NCBI GenBank assembly: GCA_014218235.1
Contig: CM024760.1
Location: forward strand, 147,203,245 to 147,267,244
DNA length: 64,000 nucleotides
Direction: 5' to 3'
Source: Colocasia esculenta
Taxonomy: Eukaryota; Streptophyta; Magnoliopsida; Alismatales; Araceae
Both the position numbers and the translations under genes were made by a program. This document shows, piece after piece, positions 53,740 to 62,962 of this stretch (its first letter is position 1; every line of letters starts with the position of its first letter). The notes under the pieces are model-generated. The model did no database searches, was not told the origin of the DNA, and saw only the letters and a program-made list of their open reading frames with translations.

Positions 53740-56576
53740 TCACTCCTCTCTCCTCTCTCCCTCGCCAGGCCTCTGCCTACGCGAGCTACTCACCTCGTCC
53801 TCCTCTCTCTCCCGACGCCGGTCTGGGAGAGGAGGTCTCGATGCCGTCGAAGCCTCGGGACGCGGTAATCCTCCTCGCACCACGGAGGGGTCCCCTAGGG
53901 ACACGATGTCGTCTAGGGAGGCGAAGGCGGATCCTGTCCTCCCCGGTGCCTCCTGCTGGGCCGCCCGCTGCTGCTCCCGGCGCTTCTTCAGCACACGGTC
54001 CTTCAAGATCTCGTAGTTCTTCGCGATATCAGCTCGGGCCCGGTCCGCCTCCCTCTCGTGATCTCTCGCCTTCCGCTCCCTCTCCCTCGCCTCGAGCAGG
54101 CGACCCTCCACTCTCGACAACTCCAACCGCAGAATCTCCATCTGCGCCTGGAGGGTCGCCACTCCTCCTCTCTGCCTCTGTGCACAAATGAGCAAATATG
54201 TCAAATCAATCAATCAAATGAATCATGTGCAAAAGGTAGTGTTTTGTGTCTTACCTCTGCCTCCAGCTCCCGGGTCCTCATCTCCAGCTCCTGGACCCTC
54301 GCCTGTGCCCGGTCCAGGGCCTCCTGTAGGCGGACCTCCAGGTCCCCTCCTGCAGGCTGTGCGGACGAGCTCGCGCCTGTGTCTCGGCCCGCCCGCACTC
54401 TCGATAGCTCCCCCTTCTACATTTACACATAATCTTGGTCAGTCATCAAGTCAAGTCCATTTTAAATCAAATCCAAGATAGGTGGAGATGTTACTTACCA
54501 GTGTCCGGATCTCTGCTCGGAGCCTCTCGGGCTCCACCTCCTACTCCGCTAGCCGCCCCTCCAAGAGGCGGATCGCCAGTGACTCCGGCAGCTGTCATTC
54601 ACACTTCAAAGTTAGAATCAAATCAAATTTAAATGACAGAGGCTTAGAGATAGAAGTCCACTTACCACTCGTTGGTCAAGCCGGAGTCGTCCGGCGTAGC
54701 GCGCCCGGTAGTCCTCCAGGTACGCCGAGCTGTCCTGGAGGCCCGTCTACTGGACCACCTAGTCCCCTCCGTCTCGCTAGTAGGCGACCGTGCTTCTGTG
54801 CTTTGTGCTCTAGTCCCGGTCCTCGGCGAAGAACCGGCAGCGGGAGTGCCCCTCTCTGCCCAGGGACGGTACCTCCATGGCCGGCTGGTGCCAGCTTAGG
54901 GTCCGTACCACAAGCTCTAGGTAGAGAACCTCGCAGGTCCCCAGACAGAGAAGAAGCAGGTGGCGGTCGAACAAGGGTCGGCCCGCCGCCACCGCCGGAT
55001 GCGAGGCGTCTAGCTCCCCCGCATATGGGGTCCATACCACTTGAGGAAAGAAAAGAACACTAGTCAATAACATCAAATGTAGTAATTAAATGAATGGAAG
55101 AGCTAATTGAGAGTTTCATACCTGATCGTGCGGGTAATGGTCCAGGGCGGCGCGCACGTCCTCCGCACGCCGATCTGTGACCCTGGGGTCAGGGGCCACA
55201 TCTCACCTCTCCATGAGGGGCACCAAGGCCTGGCTCCCCTCTCTCAGTGTCCCGCGCCCCATGGGAAAGCGGGAGTACCCCCAGATCTGCAAGGCAACCA
55301 AAAGAATGTCAGTCAGGTAATTTAATCAATTTAAGAATCAGTGATGAGTATTAAAAGGAAATTTGCATACTTGAAGAAAGGGGGTGAAGCCCCTGGTGCT
55401 TTGAGAGTGCCGCGAACTACTGGGGAGAAGAGAGAAAAGATGCCCCAGCATCGCGGCGCCCCATGCGTACCTCCCAGCCTGCGCCAGGTCCCTCAGTAGC
55501 AGCACGAACTTGCAGTTCATCTGCGATGACTGTGTCGCGAACAGGAGTCGCCCGAAGAGGTAGGCGATGAAGATCCTGACCGAACTCTCCTCGCTCTGGT
55601 CCCCCAAGTCCAGTGCCCCTCGCACTCCTGTATAGAACTCCTCTAGAGTCTCCAGGGGCCCTCTCCTCCTACCTCTCAACCCCACCGCCTCAGACAATGA
55701 TCCGAGCAGGATGCTCCGGATCGTCCTCCTCCTCCCTACCACAAACTCCGGGCCCAGCAACTCCACGATGTCATCATAGTAGTCACTCCGCTCCTGTCCC
55801 ACTACCGGCTCTCCCTGAACCGGTAGTCCAGTCAGATACGCCACGTCCTCCAACGTGGGTATCATGTGACCCCAAGGCATGATGAATGCCTTGCAATCCT
55901 CCTCCCATCTCTCCCTAAGGGCCTCTAGATACGGTACATCTACATGAAAAGGACATACCGACAGGAGATGCTCGAACCCCATCCTGGCGATCCGGATCTG
56001 CTGGGCCTCTGGTAGCGCCCTGTACCATGCCCAACATAGGTCCCAAGTGACCCTGCTCCTCATCCGGCCCTTGCCTTGCAGAAAACACAAAAAATTTGGC
56101 GTCAACATCGATTGTCGTTAACTACAAATTGGCGGCAAGGTGGTTGCCGTTTATGCACAGTCAGCGTCAAGGGTATGGTCGTCTAGTTCCTATGTCGGCG
56201 TCCGACCCGTTTCCGTCAAGTTCATGTCAATGGCAAGGGGGGTGGCCGTTCATAGGAACTCGACGTCCACCGATGTGGACGTCAAGTTTCTGTCAATCCC
56301 GACAGAACCTCCCCTGTTTTCCCTCTTTTTAACAACTTACAAACACACACCACGAGAGTTTTGAGGGTTCTAGGGGCCTACCTTGGGCCGTCGGGGTGCT
56401 TCCGCTTCCGTCTCATCCCCTCCTCCGTCATCTCCGGCGGTATCCTCCGCCTCTGGTGCATCACCCGCCGCCACCACCTCTTCCTCTTCCTCCCCCATGC
56501 TCGTCTCCATCTCCTCCTCTTCCTCCTCAGGTTGACGGCGACTCCGGAGAACACTTTGTTTCCCTCTCGTCCTCAT
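53740..56576 (-). pseudogene. Antisense PMD gene 1: plant mobile domain plus coiled coils, 7 exons
   Basis: Antisense to the retrotransposon. Exons, with GT-AG borders: 56576-56382, 56069-55371, 55286-55122, 55039-54666, 54591-54499, 54416-54255, 54177-53740 (stop TGA). ATG at 56576 starts an acidic exon (EEEEEEMETSMGEEEEE). Exon 2 has the plant-mobile-domain signature (GHMIPTLEDVAYLTGLPVQG) after an ALRERWEEDCKAF helix. Exon 4 has a VWTPYAGELDA block and the domain's C-terminal half. Exons 5-7 encode Glu/Arg-rich coiled coils (ALDRAQARVQELE; EARERERKARDHE). Breaks: TGA in exon 3 (55205-55203), three TAGs late in exon 4, one TAG in exon 5. PMD proteins such as MAIN/MAIL1 act in gene and transposon silencing; this one's role is unknown. 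Confidence 0.8.
56100..56295. repeat. Class I cluster in intron 1 of PMD gene 1
   Basis: GGCGTCAACATCGATTGTCG, TGGCGGCAAGGTGGTTGCCG, GGCGTCCGACC and CGACGTCCACCGATGTGGAC. The last is a long-armed palindrome. Confidence 0.78.
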
Positions 56577-57108
56577 CAAGATCCCAAGCAATGGTTAGAA
56601 AAGTGAATAGGTAGTCAAAATAAAGTGAAGGTGTGAAGTTTTGAGTGTGTTGGAGAGTGTGGAGAGAAGAGAGGAAATGCTTGGAGAAGGTGAAATAGCG
56701 CCAAGAGAAGGCGTCGGTTCAAAAAAGCAGTTTTCTGGTTTGATGTCAAGGTGTGGCTGTTTACCTTTTCCTTGCGTCAAGTCTTGGCCGCTGACGCACC
56801 CTTAACGGCCACTATGTGGACGCCAATGTCTCTTCAGTGTCAGACCTTGAAGTAAGACTAACGGCCATGTCTGGACGTCAGGTTTGAAATAGACGGCCAC
56901 CTAGATGGACGTCTACCTGATTGGCGTCCATCGATGTGGACGCCAATACTTCCGCACTCAGTCCTCACAGCACACTCCTTTGAACATCTTTGAAGCCCAT
57001 TGATACTCCATTGCTCAATTCCACACAATTCAAGCCATCAAAACACACATGCAAACAACCTTTTTATTCACCTAATTTTGTGTTACACTTATTGAATTGG
57101 AAAACACA
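56577..57108. promoter_or_regulatory. Upstream region of PMD gene 1 with class I cluster
   Basis: Lies between the two antisense genes. Class I words at 56750-56955 include ACGGCCACTATGTGGACGCC, AGACGGCCACCTAGATGG and TGGCGTCCATCGATGTGGAC. This places motif copies about 180-380 bp upstream of the ATG at 56576. No clear TATA box is seen. Confidence 0.55.
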
Positions 57109-58568
57109 TCATTTTGCCCTGCGGGCCATATAAAAATCACAAGAAATGGGACGAATGGTATCGTTGAATTCTTCATATTTCCAGATGTCTTCCCATTTCT
57201 CCTGAACTGCCATTCCCACCTTCTTGCTCATTGTGTATCTTGCCCAAGTCTTCATGACCTTCATCATCAGCTTCTCATTCCTCTCGGTGACAATCATGTT
57301 CGTGCAGTTGGATGAGGCAGGAATTCCCTGTGGGATTCCAAGCTGACAATGGCACCGATGTGGCTGGTAAACCACCATCCTATCAGCCCCGATCAACCAC
57401 AAATCTTTGTCTTCCCTGGTTCGAACTTTGAATTCAATACTCCTCATAAAAAGCGGCCTCACAATGAAGTCCTCCATCACCAGGTAGGCCAAATGATCGC
57501 GCCAAGCATCTCTACCCCTCAAGTGCTTTGTCACGCACTTGATCTCATTCTCTGGCTCATACCACGCCCTGCTGCAGTACACCGAGCTCCGAAGGAAGAC
57601 TCTGGAAGGAGTAGGTTGTGCTTCAGAAAAATCAAACTTCAAGTGAAATTCCATCCATACTTGAAGCAGGAACAAGCTCCCGCATGTGCGTCCGCCTAGG
57701 CTCATTGTGGTGAGCGAACTGTATAGGTGTGCCAGCACTATAGGGGCAAGTGACTGCCCGCGCCACAACAGAGAAAGAACTCCCACGTGCTCGTAAAGGA
57801 GGAATTCGCCGCTAGTGGGAAATAGAAAAACTCTAGCTAAGCAAAGTATCAATCCTCCTGTCGCCCTCTCTCCGCCTATTTTCTTCGCATGCTGGATCAG
57901 CCACCAGGCCAGTCGGTCTAGGAAGACTCCGTGCTTGTTCGTCATCCTCAATACTTCCTTCTTGTCCCGTACGATGTCCGCGAGAATCTCCTCCCATGGA
58001 AGGAGAGGAGTCTCCACATCGTACTCCATGCACTGCTCCATCCCAAAAACAATTCCACTTCCTCCAGCAGCACGCTAGCCTCAAATGCCTGGAACACGAA
58101 GGTGTGTGTGTGTGGGTGCCATCTCTCCACCAACGCTCCAAGTGCATCAAATCCCCACCACATCTCCTTCATGTTTTTTGCTAGCACCACCATGAAGCTC
58201 AGGTTCCACATGCCGATGTAGCCTCGCATGTCCAGCATAATGGCATTCATCAGGTTCACGAGCCAGGAGATGGCCAGTACCTGGCCTTGGCTCGGGAACG
58301 CGGGCACTTCCTGCATCAAGGTGGGCGATAAGAGAAGAGTTTTTGGGGCGTTTTTAACCCAAATAGAAGCAGAATGAGCGTAGCTTACCTCCCCGTTGGC
58401 CAGTCTGGTGCTCAAGTGCCCCGGAACTTCACTCAGAATTCCTGGGTTCATTCCTGTGGATTGTCTGGTCGAAGAGGAGGCCATTTCGTTGCTCTTCTTC
58501 ATCTCCCAGCTCTCTGGTTCGCAGCAGGAGCAGGGGGAGACGGAGGTAGAAGATGATAGAGTCCCCAT
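57109..58568 (-). pseudogene. Antisense PMD-like gene 2, 2 exons
   Basis: Exon 1 runs from ATG 58568 to 58389 (donor GAG/GTAAGC). Exon 2 runs from 58310 (acceptor TTGATGCAG) to the stop TGA at 57111-57109. Exon 1 is serine-rich. Exon 2 starts EVPAFPSQGQ, has a RWHPHTHTFVF to VLLEEVELF block in the place of the plant-mobile-domain core, and later LAWWLIQHAKK and LAHLYSSLTTMSLGGRT. A one-base change in an A5 run (58045-58049, T5 on the coding strand) puts the two parts of exon 2 in different frames. The product looks like the PMD/aminotransferase-like family common in plant mobile elements, but it differs from gene 1. Assignment is by pattern only. Confidence 0.66.
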
Positions 58569-59720
58569 GGACTCCCATCACCTATATTGTCGGCCTGATC
58601 CACTGGCCAGTAGGCCTCCATATCAGTTGACGTCAGTATCTGGTTAGCGGCAATATCTATTTCTGTTAACTGGGAGCCAGCAGCCATCGATGTGGATGTT
58701 TATTCCCCTAGATATTTTTTAAAAATTCTATTATTCATATGGCCATTATATTTTATCTTGTGCTTCAAGACATTTTTGCAGATATTTTAAGCACGAGCTG
58801 CGCTTCAGATTCGGAACACTCATGCGATCTTGAGTGTTACAGGTATGTCTAACATAGGACCCCACCAGAGGCGAATAACTTGGCGACCGTGAACCCTGAG
58901 TTCCCCTTTACCAAAAACCATGATGGGTTTGCGATCTCTCAGTTATTCGTATGGCCTTTTAGAATTTTCCTCTAGTGCTAACTTGCATTTTAGATAGGCA
59001 ACCCACACCAGCATGCATTTTGGTCTTCACTGCTAACTTTCTCTTACTAACACTAAAAAAAAAATGGTGATTTTCCTCGATCATCTGATTACTCCATGGT
59101 TCCCCCAGCTTAGGTAGCCTAACGGGTCCGCCCTTCTTGAATATCGGGTCTTTGTTGCCCCCCTTTTCCACTTGTCCCACCGTGCATATCACAAATAGTC
59201 AAGCGGCCTTATTGAGTTCATTTGAGCCTTCGCCAATCGCGAGCTCAATTCCAGAAATCAGGCTTTCCAAACATTGATTTCAGTTAGAATCTTTTGATAA
59301 TATTTTGAGAGATCAACCAACTCCTTGTCTCCACGACCTCCTAAATTCGGGATAGACGTCCTGATTAGGCCAACAAGCCCACGAGCTCCGGTTATGAGAC
59401 CCTCTTGATTCAACCGTCATATTACAACTCCTTTGACTCAGACACGCCAGAAACTAGTCAAAGTCCGACACGGCCACGCCAGGGACCCTACCGTTGGGTT
59501 GCAGTTGTAGTTACACGGGTAGATCACTCCTCTTCTTACCCACATTTGTCTCTCAGATGATATGTCATCTGTTTCTAGCCTAACTCATTTGTTTGGCTCG
59601 CTAGGATTCCTATCCTCGAAGATGGCCTTTCATCAAATCTCCACGTCCTTTGTTTACCGAGACACCAACCTTTCAGTCCGCTCTGCTCCCTTGCAAGACC
59701 GGACGTCTCGGAGGGGCACT
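58569..59720. other. 3' noncoding part of Tat A with polypurine-like tract
   Basis: Class I words lie at 58605-58700 (CAGTTGACGTCAG, GCCATCGATGTGGATG), just upstream of PMD gene 2. At 58880 a TTGGCGACCGTGAACCC resembles a displaced Tat primer site. The element's internal part ends GGACGTCTCGGAGGGGCACT (59701-59720) as the likely plus-strand primer tract. I see no gene in it. Confidence 0.6.
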
Positions 59721-60993
59721 TGTAGACGCGAGATTTGGCCCATCCCCGCATGGTTCTTTGGCCCATTAAGCCTCGTTTGACCGTTTGTTGACTTGCCTCG
59801 GATGCCATGTAGACGGCAGCATCGATGGCCGCCGACTACTGGTTGACGGGAAGCCCCCTGGATGTTGACCCATATAGACATCCACATCCATGGACGTCTG
59901 CATGCGGTTGGCGGCGGGATCGATGGACGTTAACCGGGTTTACCTGGTCTGCGCAACAACCCCGAGAATATAGCCCACTTGCGCCTTTCTCTCGCCCATG
60001 CACCGCATGGGGCCGTTCCCTATGGGCATATGGGCCACCGTGGCACCCCCTTGACTCAGTAAATAGCATACTTGGCCTTCCCCCATTGGTTGGAGCTTTA
60101 ATACATGGATTGCCATGTGTGCAAGTGTGTTTCTTCACACTTAGCATCCTAGGCATTCTAACCCCGAGCTCCACTATCTATATAACCTTCCCTTGAGCAC
60201 TCTGAGCCAGGGGGGAGAGGCTGGACGTCCACATGCTGATGCTTTGAGAGAGGAGAGAGAAAATGCACCCAACCTTCCACAACTCCAACTCTTCTTCCTC
60301 TCAACACTTGGGACGTTCAGGAGGCTTCTTTTGACACTGGAGGAGCCTTGCAAGGAAGCTACATTGCCTGCAAACGAGGATCAACTCCCCCCTCTTCCTC
60401 TCTTTCATTTCTTCTTTCCTTAGTAGTTGCATGTCACACTCACTCTCCCACTCACTCTAGGCACGTAGGTCACTTCCCTACACACCTAGAAAGGGGTTTC
60501 CCAACCAAAAACGGAGGGAAGAAGGGTGGTCATAGCACTTGGCCACCCCTCTTCTCAAGTCCGCAACCGGTACGGGACTCACCTTTTGGGCTATCTTTTT
60601 CCATTTTGAACATTTACTACTCTTCCTTTGGACTTATAGAGTGTCTCTTTGTGGCAGGAACAATTCGCAGAAGACCGCAGAGCTCTTCTTCTTTGGCCGT
60701 CCGAAGGAGAAGAAGTTGAGGCCCCCGTCTCCGTCCGTTGCGTGAGGCCGCTGCGTCAACGTGATCAACACATTCCTTGGGCACAGGTAAGGCCCTGGCG
60801 ATCACAAAACTCCCCCTCCTTCTTCTGGTTTTTCTTGTTTTCTCTTCAGTCAAACTAGTCAACCGAGGAGTCAACGGGGTCAACTAGAGACCCACTCATC
60901 GCCATCGAGGGACGCCAGCGACGTTCGTCACTTCCAGAGGAATCCCCGACGCCCACGGTTGTCCGAGGAGCCACAGGAAACGGATCGTCCACA
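59721..60993 (+). repeat. 3' LTR of Tat A (1273 bp)
   Basis: TGTAGACGCGAG to GGATCGTCCACA, pairing with 41578-42836. It has the same class I cluster (59810-59935) and TATA box. Relative to the 5' LTR it has about 14 extra bases near 60747 (GTGAGGCCGCTGCGTCAACG). Confidence 0.93.
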
Positions 60994-60998
60994 GGTAG
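60994..60998. repeat. Target site duplication of Tat A (right)
   Basis: GGTAG, identical to 41573-41577. Confidence 0.93.
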
Positions 60999-61717
60999 GA
61001 AGCCAAGTATTGGATATTTCAAATTTTTGGCTCCAAAGTCTTTATTTACAACAATGACAAAGTTGATCTAGATAAATTTGAAGCCAAAAGTGATTCAAGA
61101 GTTTTCCTAGGCTACTTTAAACACTCTAGAGCCTATGGAGTGTTCAATAACAAAAACAAGAGTGTGGAAGAGACTCCACATGTTGTCTTCAATGAGTCTC
61201 ATGCAAAAATTGACAATTTAAATGCTTGCAGGTATGATGATGAAGAAGGAAGCATACTTGAAGAACAAGCTGAGAAGCATCTATCGACAAACCAAACAGA
61301 GGCTATCAACAGACCTGAAAAAGACCAACAAAATGATCAAATTTCTTAGAAACAACATCCTTAAGAACAAAATCAACAGGGTCAGTCTACCATAACAAAT
61401 GTCAAGTACTCAAAAGATCATCCAGTTGAGAATACCATTGGAAATGTAAATGATAGAGTTCACACTAGGTCACACTTATAGAAACATTGTTGAACAGGAT
61501 CATTTAGCGTTTATCTCTCAAGTGGAACCTAAAAACATTGAAGAAGCTCTAAAAGAAAATTCTTGGAACAAGATGGATGTTTAGGAATAAGCTAAATGAA
61601 GAGGGAAAAGTTGTAAGAAACAAAGCTAGATTTGTTGCAAAAGGGAATAATCAAGAATTTTAGGTAGACTTTGAAGAATCCTTTGCACCAGTAGCTAGGC
61701 TTGAGGCAGTAAGAATC
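60994..61717 (+). pseudogene. Copia integrase C-terminus and RT entry
   Basis: Continues the copia integrase in phase: FGSKVFIYNND, FEAKSDSRVFLGY, YGVFNNKNKSVEETPHVVF. Class III words (CTATCGACAAACC, CTATCAACAGACC) lie at 61279-61315. A stretch matching the IEEALKENSW block (about 61540-61565) is followed directly by a shifted frame encoding the RNKLNEEGKVVRNKARFVAKG block. Some 35 residues normally between them are missing, so a small deletion plus frameshift destroys the N-terminus of the reverse transcriptase. Confidence 0.8.
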
Positions 61718-62221
61718 TTGTTAGCATATGCATGTTCTAACAAATTCAAACTATTTCAAATGGATGTCAAAACTGCCTTCTTAAATGGTTACATCAAAGA
61801 AGAGGTTTATGTATCTCAGCCACCTGGATTTGAAGTTCCTGACAAACCTAACCATGTTTATAAGTTGCACAAAGCTCTCTATGGTTTGAAACATGCACCA
61901 AGAGCTTGGTATGACCATTTGAGCAACTTTTTGGTTAGTAAAAACTACTCCATAGGTAAAGTGGATCAAACTCTCTTTACTAAATGTGTTCATAGTCATA
62001 TAATTATTGTTCAAGTTTATGTAGATGATATTATTTTTGGTTCCACTAACCCATCACTGTGTGAAGAGTTTTCAAAACATATGCACAGTGAATTTGAGAT
62101 GAGCTTAATGGGGGAGCTACAATTCTTTCTTGGCTTGCAGGTCAAACAATATGAAGATGGCTTCTTCATGAATCAAGAGAAGTATGTCAAGGAGCTACTG
62201 AAAAGATTTAAGTTCGAATAA
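61718..62221 (+). pseudogene. Copia reverse transcriptase core
   Basis: Open frame with LFQMDVKTAFLNGYIKEEV, QPPGFEVPD, LYGLKHAPRAWYDHL and the catalytic YVDDIIFGS at about 62017-62043. All core motifs are intact. The ATG at 61718 is internal: the protein likeness begins upstream (PVARLEAVRILLAYA). TAA at 62219-62221 separates it from RNase H in the same frame. The wording around YVDD and the LMGELQFFLGLQV block fit SIRE-type copia elements. Confidence 0.88.
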
Positions 62222-62962
62222 GCCAAACCAGCATCTACACCTATGAGCACAAGTGTAAAACTAGAAAATGACGAAAAAGGTAAAATGGTAGATGCAAAGC
62301 AATATAGAGGTACGATTTGCTCTCTCCTTTATCTTACTGCAAGCAGACCGGATATTCAGTTTAGTGTTTGCCTTTGTGCTAGATATCAATCTAGTCCAAG
62401 GGAAAGCCATTTGATTACAGTCAAGAGAATCTTTAGATATCTCTCAGGGACATTTGATTTGGGTTTGTGGTATCCAGCTGGTTGCAATCTTGAGCTAATT
62501 TCATATTCTGATGCTGACTATGCTGGTTGCAAAATTGAAAGAAAAAGCACTAGTGGGTATTGTCAATTCCTAGGGGGTTGCATGGTCTTGTGGGCATCCA
62601 AGAAGCAACACTCAGTTGCACTCTCCACTGCAAGGGCATAATATGTTTCTACAGGGAGTTGTGCAGCTCAAGTGTTGTGGATCAAGAGTCAATTGTGTGA
62701 TTACAACATTGACATTGGATGCACACCTATCTTATGTGACAACACTAGTGTCATCAATCTTTCAAAGAACCCAATTCAACACTCTAGGACTAAACACATT
62801 GAAATAAGACACCACTTTCTTAGAGATGAAGTTGCCAATAAAAACCTTGAACTCAATTTTATTCCAACTGAAAAACAAGTGGCTGACATATTAACAAAAC
62901 CATTGAAAGAAGATAGATTCACATCCTTGAGGAGGGAACTTGGTCTATGCAAAATTCATTAA
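62222..62962 (+). pseudogene. Copia RNase H and end of pol
   Basis: Same frame after the TAA. It has YRGTICSLLYLTASRPDI, LISYSDADYAGC (first aspartate), the STSGYCQFLG block and, after a TAA at 62639-62641, ILCDNTSVINLSKNP, RTKHIEIRHHFLRD and ADILTKPL. The second stop falls just where the catalytic glutamate block lies (ALSTA...YVS). The natural end is TAA at 62960-62962. No envelope-like ORF follows. Confidence 0.86.

Larger units (their letters stand above)
41578..60993 (+). mobile_element. Tat/Ogre-type Ty3/gypsy element A, 19,416 bp
   Basis: Bounded by two near-identical LTRs (41578-42836 and 59721-60993) with TG..CA ends and a 5-bp duplication GGTAG; removing it restores the copia frame. 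Inside, in order: primer site and leader, pieces of a second Tat family B including a full LTR (43048-44698), gag-protease, G-patch-like linker, pol with two RNase H domains, about 1.2 kb without genes, then two antisense plant-mobile-domain genes, and a polypurine-like tract. The dual RNase H is diagnostic of the Tat lineage. The internal B LTR means the gag-pol may belong to B and not to A. Confidence 0.9.

Noticed and set aside
53616..54191. Plus-strand 191-codon proline/serine-rich ORF
   Set aside because: It mirrors the last coiled-coil exon on the minus strand.
54676..55035. Minus-strand 119-codon glycine/proline-rich ORF
   Set aside because: It is the wrong frame of exon 4 of the PMD gene; the domain likeness is in the frame starting at 55039.
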